Shown here: one piece after another, positions 20,044 to 30,438 of the stretch
Layout: each line of letters starts with the position of its first letter
Numbering within the stretch: position 1 is the stretch's first letter
Source of the DNA: Schoenoplectus triqueter
Taxonomy: Eukaryota; Streptophyta; Magnoliopsida; Poales; Cyperaceae
NCBI GenBank assembly: GCA_964058805.1
Contig: CAXKVV010000834.1
Location: 1 to 31,856, forward strand
Direction: 5' to 3'
DNA: 31,856 nt
Program-made: the position numbers and the translations under genes
The notes under the pieces: model-generated
What the model was told of the DNA's origin: nothing
The model's input: the letters and a program-made list of their open reading frames with translations, nothing else
Databases searched by the model: none

Positions 20044-21435
20044 ATGGAATCAGCAAGGCCAGCTGCGCCACCTAACCTGGGCAACCTCACAAAGTCCTGG
20101 ACCAAATTTCTTAAACTCCGCCGTGGTGGAGGCGGCGCGGTCAGTGGGGTGGCCTCTGATGACGCTGACAGCATCAACAGACTCAAGCTGTCATCAAACC
20201 TCGACAAACTGTATCGGCCCAACCCAGAGAAAAGCTACTTTGAGAGGAGACAGCAGAGAGAGGCACTCGAGTCTCTGGTTGCTAATTTATTTGCTAGCGT
20301 GTCAGCCATCAAAGCAGCCTATGCGCAACTTCAGTCTGCTCAGTCACCGTACAACCCTGACTCTATCCAGTTGGCTGATCAAGCCGTTGTTTCCGAGCTA
20401 AAGCAACTGTCAGAGCTGAAGCACTCTTATCTCAAGAATCAGCTGGAGAAGGAACATATTTCCCCTCTAACAGCTCATTTGAGGGAGCAGGAGAGTCTTG
20501 TTAAAACATATGAGATCACCATGCGAAAGATTGAAGCAGAAGAAGGTGCCAGGGAAAAGCAACTTCAGTTGCTGGAGGATGAGTTGCGGGATTTGGAGAC
20601 ACAGACTCGTTCACTTGACATGCGATTGTATCCAGGCCGGACTCTCTCAGCACTTGATGGGCTTCATGTGTCAGGTCTCAACCCAACACACTTTTTGGCT
20701 GCATTGCGCTGCACTGTCAAGTCAGTTCGATCTTTTGTTAAAATTATGATGAAGGAGATGGAAGTGGCTGGGTGGGATGTGACTGCAGCTGCACGAGCAG
20801 TGCACCCTGGTGTGCGGTTATTAAAGACGGGTCATAGGAGGTACTACTTTGAGTCTTATGTGTGCCAAAAGATGTTCTCTAACTTCCATTGCCGTGATTT
20901 CAACTTGAGTTTTCTAGATGAGCGGTCAGGGTGGGACCCACAGCAGTTCTTTGAAGAATTTACTGTGGTGAAATCTCTGAAGACCAAACAGCTTTTGGAT
21001 GGGAAGGATGATAGGTGGGAAGGATTTGGTAAATTCTGTCGGGCCAAGTACTTATCCATTGTGCATCCGAAAATGGAGGCATCCTTTTTCGGACGGCTTG
21101 AACAGCGGGCCCTTGTGAGTGCTGGTCCCGGTTTCCCTGACTCAGTGTGGTTCTTAGAATTTGCGGAGATGGCAAGACGGGTTTGGTTGTTACACTGCTT
21201 GTTCTTCGCATTTGAGGAGGATTGGCTATTGGATGAAGAGGTGGGTCCCATTTTTCAGGTCAAGAGTGGGGCCCGATTTTCTGAGGTGTACATGGAGAGT
21301 GTGGTGGAAGAAGGGGAGGAAGAAAGGCCGAGTGTCGTTGGGTTTACAGTTGTTCCCGGGTTCCGGCTTGAGAAGACCTTGATACAATGCCGGGTTTATC
21401 TTGAAGATTTAAACCGAAGGATGGGACCCACCTGA
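20044..21435 (+). CDS. DUF641 protein, GIL1/IRKI-like
   Basis: An intact, intronless frame of 463 codons. Residues 1-65 are a basic, low-complexity leader with a Gly run (28-31). Residues about 66-135 carry the conserved DUF641 core, with FERRQQREALESLVANLFAS, 'SAIKAAYAQLQSAQSPY-PD' and 'DQAVVSELKQLSELK'. Residues 133-195 are a charged, heptad-like coiled coil. Residues about 205-300 include GLNPTHFLAALRCTVKSVRS, and the C-terminal part has KFCRAKYLSIVHPKMEASFF, 'ARRVWLLHC', 'FSEVYMESV' and 'VVPGFRLEKTLIQCRVYL'. This is the order seen in plant GRAVITROPIC IN THE LIGHT 1 and IRK-interacting proteins, which belong to a plant family with members tied to light/gravity growth responses and receptor-kinase binding; no enzymatic activity is known to me. 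The start is the first ATG after an in-frame TAG. Which family member it is cannot be settled here. Confidence 0.94.
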   Translation: MESARPAAPPNLGNLTKSWTKFLKLRRGGGGAVSGVASDDADSINRLKLSSNLDKLYRPNPEKSYFERRQQREALESLVANLFASVSAIKAAYAQLQSAQSPYNPDSIQLADQAVVSELKQLSELKHSYLKNQLEKEHISPLTAHLREQESLVKTYEITMRKIEAEEGAREKQLQLLEDELRDLETQTRSLDMRLYPGRTLSALDGLHVSGLNPTHFLAALRCTVKSVRSFVKIMMKEMEVAGWDVTAAARAVHPGVRLLKTGHRRYYFESYVCQKMFSNFHCRDFNLSFLDERSGWDPQQFFEEFTVVKSLKTKQLLDGKDDRWEGFGKFCRAKYLSIVHPKMEASFFGRLEQRALVSAGPGFPDSVWFLEFAEMARRVWLLHCLFFAFEEDWLLDEEVGPIFQVKSGARFSEVYMESVVEEGEEERPSVVGFTVVPGFRLEKTLIQCRVYLEDLNRRMGPT

Positions 21436-22566
21436 TGGGGTGGTAATGTTTGGGGATAATGCGGGAATAATTTTGTATCACATCCTCTTTTTGTTGGATA
21501 TTGTGGAAAGATGGAAGTAGAATTATGGTAAGTTTAAAAAATGGGTGCAACTTCCGAAGGGTGTATTTATAAAAATTTTAGGTTAGTAAGGTGTAGAATG
21601 TAGTTTATTCATAAGGAACGGGTGGTGGTGGTGGGGGGGGGGGGGGTGAGGTATGAAATTAGGGGTGGGATTAATGTAAAAGTTCATAAAACATCATCCA
21701 ATATATAAATATATTTTTGTTGCTATATGCATGTTTAATATTTGAATGATTACATCATGTGCATGTGTTTTGCACAATAATGACTAACAAGCCTATCTGT
21801 TAGGTCGGCCTGCGAAAAAGGATGGTGAAAACGGCCAGCTGAGATTGCTTTGTATGCCGAAGTTTGCAGGGGCATATCCTGTAAGGGTCCCTGTAAAACC
21901 TTTAATTAGCAAAATAACAATGTAAAAACTAAAATTTTCCCAATTTAATGCGACACGTCCCAAGAGGTACTAGACTTCCGTATACAAATTAAGCAAGCAA
22001 GCAATGAAGATTATTTTTGCATTTGCAATATACTTGACAAAAAATCTGATGAACTCTTTTAATTTTTAAAATTACTTGTATGTTTTAATTATAAATAAAT
22101 GATATATTTACTTGGATATAATTTATGCTGTCTAAATCGATTATAAAAAACTCTTAAATTTGTAAATAAAATTAACTCATATTTAATAAAATATAATAGT
22201 TTTTTTAATTTTTAAGTAAATTACAGTGGACAGTTTTCTTTTTATAAAAATAGTTAATGATTAATTTATTTTGATGGACAAGTTATTTTTCTAGATCTCG
22301 TATTAATGTATGATAAAAAACAACAAATGAAATGAAAAAAATAGTAGCATTGGCTTAAATTTGAACTGTTGGTTTTTGAAAATATTGCCTCATACAGTTT
22401 CATTATGGAGATTTTTGTCATTGAGAAAAAACTGAACACTAAAATTACTAGCTGTGTTTAGTACATGTGTTTTTATATAATATAGGATAGAACTAAAATT
22501 ACTAGCATAGATAAGAGGGTTTTAAGCGGGAGTTTTTGTATTTTTTCAGCGTGCAACAATAAATGG
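21436..22566 (+). other. 3' flank of the DUF641 gene
   Basis: The probable 3' UTR contains a run of 14 G (21633-21646) after a GGT repeat. AT-rich words such as 'aaatatataaatatattttt' near 21703 could serve as polyadenylation signals. A GC-richer patch (21800-21900) is not recognised. Near 22440 and 22493 the word 'actaaaattactagc' is repeated about 53 bp apart. Confidence 0.35.
21633..21646. repeat. G14 homopolymer downstream of the DUF641 gene
   Basis: A run of 14 G directly after four GGT units, about 200 bp after the stop codon and so probably within the 3' UTR. On the transcribed strand it could form G-quadruplex structures. Exact length may be unreliable because such runs are hard to sequence. 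Confidence 0.9.
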
Positions 22567-22677
22567 CTAATTCCAAGAATTTGAAGTGTACTTATTTTGG
22601 TGATAGTCTCTTTCATTCAAAAGCGGTTATTGGTACTAACTCCAAGAAACTGAATTGTACTTATTTTGACGATTGTC
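22567..22677 (+). repeat. Two 42-bp repeats with a 69-bp period
   Basis: 22567-22608 and 22636-22677 agree at about 34 of 42 positions ('ctaa-tccaagaa--tgaa-tgtacttattttg'). Because 69 is a multiple of three, the 71-codon frame at 22563-22778 shows the repeat as 'NSKNLKCTYFGD' and 'NSKKLNCTYFDD'. I do not recognise the peptide, and coding status is doubtful. Confidence 0.6.
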
Positions 22678-22778
22678 AAATTTCCTTGTTTGCTTGTTGG
22701 ATAAACTTCCAAAGCAAGGCTAGTTATACGATTTTCCATATTCTGTCCGAATTTAGTAATATCATTAATTCTATCTAA

Positions 22779-24130
22779 GCAGATTCAGATGCTTAGAAGG
22801 AGGGTATCCTAAGACATAGGGAACCATTTTTTTATCTGAGCATTTCAGATTGGAACTATTTTGAGCCAACCGAGTTTGACAAAAAAATACTTCATAGAAA
22901 AAGGCAATAAGTGCTATTATCCTCATAATATGAGCGGATGGGGAGCATCTAATTATGAACCTATCTAATCAAAACAACTTTAACCACCTCTTACAAATGA
23001 TGAACATTGAGCTTCACTAATTTGGAAGTAAAACAGAACCCGAGCAATACTCGAATGGAAACAATTATTGGAGACACAAATTCTAAAAGAAAATGAAGGT
23101 ACCTTTTAAGTATATAGAACTTGTTAATAAAAGTTTACAGTATTAACATTTTAAGATGAAAACAAAAATTTGAGTTTGTTTATGGGAAGTCCGATTTTAT
23201 TCTAATTCTAGTTGAATTTGATTAGTTTGTCGTATTAATTTTTTTTTCTAGATAAAGGTGAGTGTATATCATATCTAAGTATCTAACTTTAGATGTCTAC
23301 TAAATTTCTATTCAAATTTTGAACTTATGACCTTTCACATCAAAAACATTGTCTTTGTTATCAGATCAAATAAGATTCCTGTTATGTAGAGAATTATAAA
23401 TTATTTTACAAAGTTTGGCAGTTTTTGTTACATTTAAGATGATTAAGGGGGTCTTCTTATGCAAATCATCTAAATGCCAATTACATAATTTTTCAATGAA
23501 TTAGTTGTAAAAGTATTGTCGCACATGCCATATTAATTTAACTTTTTTTTTCTTTTCACTTGGAATATCTATCACATGGGTTACCCAACTTTCTGTTTAT
23601 TGTTTAATTGTTTACGAAATATTAAATATTAACTAAAAGGGGTCTGATTGTTAATTGGTGTGGTAGAGTCAATGTGGAAGGGAATGTCCTGATTTAATTC
23701 TCGTTCTTTTAACATGATAAACAATCCGCTTTTTTTTTTTCTTTTTTTGCTTTCTAATCAACCCACGTAACTTCCATTTTGTTTGTCTGGAGCACGAAAT
23801 TTGATATTTTATTCTGCTAAATTAACAATGGCTGATACTTGATAGATTAACAAGCATGGATGCTTGGATAGCTGGTTCAGAATAAATAATAATTCTTTTT
23901 TGAGAAAAAGATGAGGATTGAGTCCCCAAATTTCATTATATGAAATTTGGTGATCCCTGAGTTGTGATCAGTATGTACAAAATGTCCGACAGAAAAAGTG
24001 AAAGAATTGAAAAAAAATGTATTATAGAAATCATATTGTTTGCTATGTGTTGTGTCTATGTAATTCCTGATATAACCGTGAACCAACAGAATAAATAATA
24101 ACAACAACAACAACAATAACAACAATAAAG
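22779..24130. other. Gene-free spacer
   Basis: Contains a possible minus-strand SINE (23240-23372), a perfect small hairpin (23926-23950) and an AAC/AAT microsatellite (24099-24127). No gene-like frame; the 109-codon minus-strand frame at 23877-24206 is largely a Leu/Phe run read from the microsatellite. Confidence 0.4.
23240..23372 (-). mobile_element. Weak tRNA-derived SINE candidate
   Basis: On the minus strand 'gatctgataacaaagacaat' is followed by 'aaaggtcataagttcaaaat', which recalls polymerase III A- and B-box spacing. The B box is degenerate and there is no target duplication, so this is a weak call. Confidence 0.22.
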
Positions 24131-24350
24131 AAAAATAGAAATAATGAAGAAAGAAATAAAGAAAACATGGGTAGTGCGGTGGCCCACGCCTGCTGCTTAG
24201 TTGCAACTTTTTTTTAAAAAAAAAAACAAATACTTTCTATTAAAATTAGGCCCATTGGTCTTTTGATTTAAAAAGAAACATCAGAAAATTAGCATTGTTA
24301 CTTTTATGTAAATATTATAACTTCTTTTGATAATTCTCCGTCATGAATTC
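24131..24350. repeat. Dispersed repeat copy 1 (pair with 25041-25240)
   Basis: Shares 'catgggtagtg-gg', 'ccacgcctgctgc-ta-ttgcaa', 'ttttgat-taaaa--aaacatcagaa' and 'cttctt--ata-ttctc-gtcatg' in the same order with 25041-25240, about 900 bp away, both in the same orientation. Identity is moderate with indels. Non-coding. Confidence 0.65.
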
Positions 24351-25040
24351 ATGATATGCGCGTCAAGCCGACTTAATAAAATAATTCGAACTACTGTTAA
24401 CATCATAAAATGAAAAATCCTAGCCTGCAAATTTACTTGCTTAGAATAACACCCACACTATATCACGTCTTGTTCTGACAAATTTAGTTTCTTGCTTTGC
24501 TGATAAATTATATTTATTATGTAAACTAAATCAACGAAATAAAGATTTACTCAAATAACTTTTTCAGTTGTTATGTCTGTACATAACTTCTATTTCCTTG
24601 TTAATATTAAACAAATATAGAAAATAATTTATCTTTTGGAAACCACAAAATTTCTAGTCACAATCTCCGTTTCCCTTCTCAACATCAGCAATTTAAGAAT
24701 CTCAAACATCACATTCCTAAAGTCAACACCAAGTTTCATGCTATAATTTTAAGTCCGCCAAAAATCTATTGGAATTTACTAGAAACTCTAGAACAGTCTG
24801 TTTTGTATACTTTTCCAGTACGAAAGAAACAAATGTTTGTCTGTGGATTTTTTAGTTATGATTTAAATATGTATTCTGGTGACTGAGGAAATAGTCCTTG
24901 TTTTCTGTCATGACAGATTTCAAGTAATAAAAAGGAAAAAGAGGAACCGACTATTTGGTCCAAAGTAGCTTGTAAAAACCCTTTTTTCTCAGTGAAATTA
25001 TGAAACAGATGGCTACGCCCCCCCCCCTCCCTTTAGAAAA

Positions 25041-25240
25041 AAAATGAAGAAGAAGCATGGGTAGTGTGGGAATGGGAGCCACGCCTGCTGCGTAATTGCA
25101 AAGCTATATATTTTTTTTGTTTTATAAATATTTTCAGTGAAATGAGGTCTGTTTGTATTTTGATATAAAATAAACATCAGAAGAGCAACTTATTGCTAGT
25201 TTCCTATATAAATGGCTTCTTCCAATAGTTCTCGTCATGC
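25041..25240. repeat. Dispersed repeat copy 2 (pair with 24131-24350)
   Basis: Second copy of the segment described at 24131-24350, preceded by a run of 10 C (25018-25027). It lies just left of the long-TIR element at 25293. Either an old local duplication or two insertions of an unnamed repeat. Confidence 0.65.
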
Positions 25241-25292
25241 TTTTTGATAAGAATCCAGGATCATATGTAAAGAGATTGGGTGTGTTTAAGAG

Positions 25293-26539
25293 GGGAGCAG
25301 GGTGGGTGCACTCATGAGTGCACATTTAGATTGTTCACTCACCTCTCAAACCGTTGGATTAAATTTCATTTAATAACTCCCTCCACAGCATTAACAAAAT
25401 TAAGTAATTAATTTTTCTCATTCCCCATGGCGGTGTCACTGAGATGGAGAATTTAAACTTCATTTAATGATTTCTCCACTATATTTTATACCGATGAATT
25501 TTTTAAAGCATGTGAAATGAGTCAGTTATTAGCAAAAAAGTGAAATAATTAAATTGTATCAATCTTATGGGGTTTTAATATTTTCAAATATTCAAGCATT
25601 ATTTAAATATTGTGTAAATGAATATATTATTTTTCTTATCTTTCTCATAAAATACTTATTCTTAAACCCAAGAAAAAATCATTTACACAAAAATATGTCA
25701 TTAAAAATGTAAAAAAACATCTTGTTCCTAAATTATCAAAAGAAACAATGATAGATGAAGATTATGATATTGTTACAAAATATAGAATGACAATTAATAT
25801 TAAAATAAAGAACTAAACTATATTGATTTTATGATTTTATTATAATTTTAAATAAATTCGTCCATATATTCAAATTTTGAAAATATATCTCTCACTACAA
25901 ATTACTAAATGGCACATTATAAATAATTTTGAAGGAATTTGTTTTGTAGTGAAATAAAAAATTATATTCCATTATTATTTTAACAAAAATAATGACTGTT
26001 AAATACATTTTCACTTACATTATTATTTAATTATTGGAATGAGTTATGTAACGCTCGCTTTTCCTTTGTAAAAACGTATAATAATTTTTTTTTATCGAAT
26101 ACCCACTTCCTTTCAAAATCACAAAATTACCATAGTTTAATATTTATTTTCATTTTATTAATAGTCAACGCTTAAATTCTAGATATTATGATCTATCATA
26201 ATTATCCTCCATATGTTGTTTTGATAATTTCATAATATCGTACGATGGATTCATGTGTGAAGTTCTAAAAAAAATAGATTTCCTTGACACAGAAAGAAAG
26301 AAAAGGTATATATACATATAATAGTAAAATAGTTTTTTGAACTTTTAAGGTACAGATTTGTGCATTTTTTCTAACGGGACCCACAATAGTTATTTTTTTC
26401 CTTTTCCATCAGTGTGGTACGGGGAAATAGAAAAATTGATATTATGAAGAGAGAATCATTAAATGAAGTTTAATCCAATAGTTTTAGAGGTGAGTGAACA
26501 ATCTAAATGTGCGCTCATGGGTGCACCCACCCTGCTCCC
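25293..26539. mobile_element. Non-autonomous Mutator-like element, 1247 bp, long TIRs
   Basis: The left end (25293-25383) and right end (26450-26539) are inverted repeats of about 90-95 bp with roughly 85-90% identity. Both start GGGAGCAGGGTGGGTGCAC and share 'cacatttagattgttcactc' and 'ttggattaaa-ttcatttaat'. The flanks GTTTAAGAG (25284-25292) and GTTGAAGAG (26540-26548) form a 9-bp target duplication with one mismatch. Long TIRs plus a 9-bp duplication are the hallmark of MULEs. An extra copy of the inner TIR part, 'ttaaacttcatttaatgatt', lies near 25451-25470. The AT-rich interior has no transposase frame. Confidence 0.82.
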
Positions 26540-26548
26540 GTTGAAGAG

Positions 26549-27363
26549 AGAACTTCCCAGTACTCTTTCCCGTATGCACCAAGGGAGAAAGAACCATCGA
26601 TCCTTTCTAAGTTCTCAGCAGTGTTTTATATAAAAAATAAGTCATAAATGCAGCTCATTAATGTGAGTTCATAAGATTTTATTAGTCAGATCATGACGTG
26701 AATCAAGTGTAATGGTAGAACATTACTCAACGTTTAAACGATGACAACGGAGATATTTGACGTATTCTCGAGCTAAAAAACGGTAATATTTTGTATATGT
26801 TTCGCCGTAGACCGAGTTGAAATTAATGACTAAATTATATCTTGAAAGTATATTCAATAACAAATCTATGAATTTACTTTTAGATTTGAATTTTATTAAA
26901 TTTGTTTCAAATATATTGAAGTGATCCTCCTTAAAAAGAAAAAGAAAAAGAAGATCCTCCCATGACGAAGACAAGGAAATGAATTCGGACTCTCGGAACA
27001 CGTAGTGCTTTGCTAGATTTAAAATGAGTGACATGAATCATGATTAAGATTTAAGAAAAAGAAACGAGGAAACCTAGACAAAACAACCAAGTACAAAATC
27101 ATGAAACGTAATTTGAACGGAAGAGCAGAATGTCAGAAACGAACTTCCCTATCAAACAAACATCAATGATGTGGTGTGGGTCCAGAGTCCAGACTCCAGT
27201 TCGTTCATTCTTCAGACTTGAGGTCAGGTTGTAATCTCGGGAAGCGTTAGGGTTGCAGCAGATGCAGGTCCATGGAATTTTTTCTGAGTCGGCCTAGGCC
27301 TGCTAATGGGCACGGAGGACTGGGTCATATATGGGCAAAATGAACTGGACAACTGTGGACTAG
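26549..27363. other. Gene-free spacer upstream of TRM7
   Basis: No recognised element. A 103-codon minus-strand frame (26723-27034) is Leu/Phe/Ser-rich, has no family resemblance, and is not supported as a gene. 'tccagagtccagactccag' near 27181 is a short internal repeat. Confidence 0.35.
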
Positions 27364-27688
27364 GCCATATATAGACTGGGCCTTGAAGTATCAAGTTCAA
27401 AATGAAAGTACCAAGTACCAACTTCTAAGCTCTGGACTCTCACAGTTTCAATTCGGACCTTGCTCGAACCTGAGGCTGAGCAGCCACTGAGCGCCACTAG
27501 ACTCACCGCCTCCTACCTCCCCATGTCTCTTCCAAATGTCGCCGCCTCCGACCTCCCTTCTCTCTTTTAGCTAGTTCAAACAGCTCCCTCGTGCTTTCTC
27601 TTCCAAAACCTCGGTCGCTTCACTCTCTCCAAGCGTCTCCATCACAGCTCATCACCATAGCGTGTCATCTCTCTCCCGTTTGTAGGAG
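27364..27688 (+). promoter_or_regulatory. Promoter and first non-coding exon of TRM7
   Basis: 'ccatatatagac' near 27364 is TATA-like and is followed by 'tgggcc' near 27378, the site-II-type element common before plant housekeeping genes. A C/T-rich leader follows (27480-27680), ending in 'GGAG|GTGAGA' (donor at 27689), a good splice donor. The likely acceptor is 'ttgcttttgcag' ending 28081 (another 'gtttgcag' ends 27779), giving a 5' UTR intron of about 390 bp. A 15-codon upstream ORF sits in the leader (27523-27570). Exact transcription start is unknown. Confidence 0.5.
27523..27570 (+). CDS. 15-codon upstream ORF in the TRM7 leader
   Basis: ATG at 27523 (context ccccATGt, moderate) to TAG at 27568-27570, inside the inferred first non-coding exon. 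It predicts a 15-residue peptide. Its relevance depends on the transcription start lying upstream of 27523. Confidence 0.3.
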   Translation: MSLPNVAASDLPSLF

Positions 27689-28244
27689 GTGAGATCATTC
27701 CTTTCAATTTGATCCGTAGTTTTGTTACATTTTGATTGAGTAGTGTTTGGTTTTACCCAAATTCAATTTTTGTTTGCAGAATTACAGGACAGTGTCACAA
27801 ACGAATTTTATTCAAAAAAATGTTGAATGGTTTGCACTTTGCAATTTAGGCATTTGAATTTAAACATCCTATAAAGTTGTAAACTTTTTTCGTTTCGTAA
27901 ACTGGTTGCGTATGCTACTTTGTAGAAATAAATTATTAATTTTGTTCAAACAGTGGCTTAGTAATTAACTTCACCTAAGGATATATGACAGGGTGATATT
28001 ACAGAAGTAACATTACAGGTTTAGATAGAATATCTTCCATTGATATTTCTTTTGATTTTTCTTGTTAAATTGCTTTTGCAGAATTAAAACATTAGAATCA
28101 TCACTATTTGCTTGTCAGTCCAACAGAACCGGGAAGAAACAGCGCGGCCCAGCAGTGAATCGTGGGAGGAGGAATCAAACAGCCAGTGACGGTGAGTGGG
28201 ATCGTGATTTGTGAAAGAGAGAGACAGGGGAAGGGGGAGAGAGA

Positions 28245-30387
28245 ATGGGAAAAACATCAAAAGACAAGAGGGATATATACTATAGGAAGGCTAAGGAGGA
28301 AGGATGGCGTGCACGCAGTGCTTTCAAGCTTCTCCAAATCGACGAGGAGTTCAACATTTTCCATGGTCTGTTCGATGATTCTCTCTCATTTTCTTTTTTC
28401 TTTTTTTTTTCTCCTTGTCTTCTTCATTGTTCCCTTTATGGCTTTATCTAAGAACTGTTAACTAAATTTCCAAGTTAGCTACAAAAGCTATCCCCAATAT
28501 TGTCCTTTTCCTGCCCTGAAAGTTCCCCATTTCAGTCCCTGATATATTATCCGAATCTTATATGCTTCAAGAGATTGAAGGAAATCCTTTTTCCTAGTTA
28601 GCACTGACATGGGATAAGCCACTTTTTGCTTGCACGATACATCCCCATGGTAACTTTGTTCCACATTTGTTGACTAATATAATTATCTGTTATTTAATAA
28701 AATGCGACGATGAGGACCAAATGGTAAAATTGGGACTTGAAATTGTCAAATGCTAGGAACTTTGAAATTATTTTTACAAATCAGGAAATACATGAAAAAA
28801 ATAACAATAATGGGACAAATGTTATGGTGTTCTGTTTATAATTAGCAAAATTCTGGGTGCAGGTGTAAAGCATGTGGTTGATTTGTGTGCTGCTCCTGGA
28901 AGCTGGAGTCAGGTTTCTTACCCTTTTCACTTCCTTTTTTACTAGTGTTCTCCATCTTGTAGTTTCATGCCTTCATTTTTGATGTTATGATATACATCGA
29001 CTCTTAAGTTCATCAGTGCTGAGAGCACATTTTTGAGGTGATATGCAATATATTGCTTTGACACCCAGATTGTACTTATGCCATGTTGAACATGTATGGC
29101 TGTTTCAGTATACTCTGTATGATACTGTTATTTGTTTGAGATAATGTAGAGATCTTTTCTGTATTCCTATACCCTACCAAGAAAAGATTGGAGAGTTCAG
29201 GAAACTGCAGCAATAGATTGGGTAAAATGAGGATAAATGATGCCAAATGACACTTGGTTACATCGTTAACACTGTTACAGATGAAGGTTGACATATGCTT
29301 TCTTACTTGTTGTGACTTAACGATATGTTAGTTAGCTTATTTAGGTTGTTGGTCAATTGCATGTATGCAGTGTGATTTTGTCAGTGCGCTAAAAAGAGGA
29401 GATAATAAATGGGGTATTTGTTGCATGATGAGGGTCTTTAGTGTAAATAAAGCTGATATAATTTCTGAGTTTTGGCCAAAAAGTCTGTTCTGTTGAAGTT
29501 GCTGTTGTTGACAACTCCAAATTTTTTCATCAAGGGGTGTTTTTGGTTCATCTATAATGTTCAAGATAGGGGTTTTTCTACAAGCAGTTTAGATTGCAAA
29601 GATAGGACTGGAGTTTGACACCTTTGCCATTGTAGTTCCATAGATACTATTTCAGGCTTTAATTTTAACTACAAGTGCAAAATGAGTTATGATTGTACAC
29701 TGTTTTTGCAGGTTTTAAGCCGTAAGTTATATGTTCCAGCAAAATTATCACCTGAGTGCAGGTAAACATCTCAATATGATTATCTTTGAAATTGTAGCAT
29801 ATCTATCTTAAATCCATTTACAAAGAGAGTTAGAAGTCTTTTCTTGCAATAATAATTTAAGTAAACATTTAACATTCGTAAATATGTTTATAGACAATTT
29901 GAGTTTTGTGTGTGTGTGTGTGTGTCGATTTTCCATGTCTTTTGGCATTGTGAGATTATCAAGTTGGTCTTAAATTAATTTGCAAGTTGTTACATCTAAA
30001 GGGATATCCCTTTTCTTCGTGTCACTGTAAGTCTGTTAAAGGATGGGTAATATTTGCAAGTTGCAAATATTAGAAAACATGGGCAAAAGTTGTTCATGGT
30101 TTTGATCTCATATTATAATTTGTCAGAAATTTTCTAAAACCCTTTAGTTGATGTATAATTAAGTTCTAAATCTTTGATATTGCTTTTGGTTTACTCATCA
30201 CATTAATGTTTGTTTTGTTAGAGATGAGGATCTACCTCTTATTGTTGCTATCGATTTGCAACCAATGGCTCCAATTGAAGGTGTAATTCAAGTACAAGGT
30301 GACATCACTAATGCTCGAACTGCTGAAGTGGTATAGTATAACACTATTTTAGTTTTATTATTATTATTTATTATTTAGTGTTTATTC

Positions 30388-30438
<51 letters not shown>

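Noticed and set aside
20856..21251. 131-codon minus-strand frame
   Set aside because: Lies entirely opposite the well-supported DUF641 coding sequence; it is a shadow frame.
23877..24206. 109-codon minus-strand frame with a Leu-rich stretch, resembling a membrane protein
   Set aside because: The hydrophobic run is read from an AAC/AAT microsatellite; the rest has no recognisable motif.
26723..27034. 103-codon minus-strand frame as a gene
   Set aside because: No family resemblance, AT-driven composition (Leu, Phe, Ser, Asn), and no promoter-like sequence next to it.
28162..28461. 99-codon frame overlapping the TRM7 start
   Set aside because: Different frame from the conserved [10 protein letters not shown] start, begins at GTG, and runs into the first intron.
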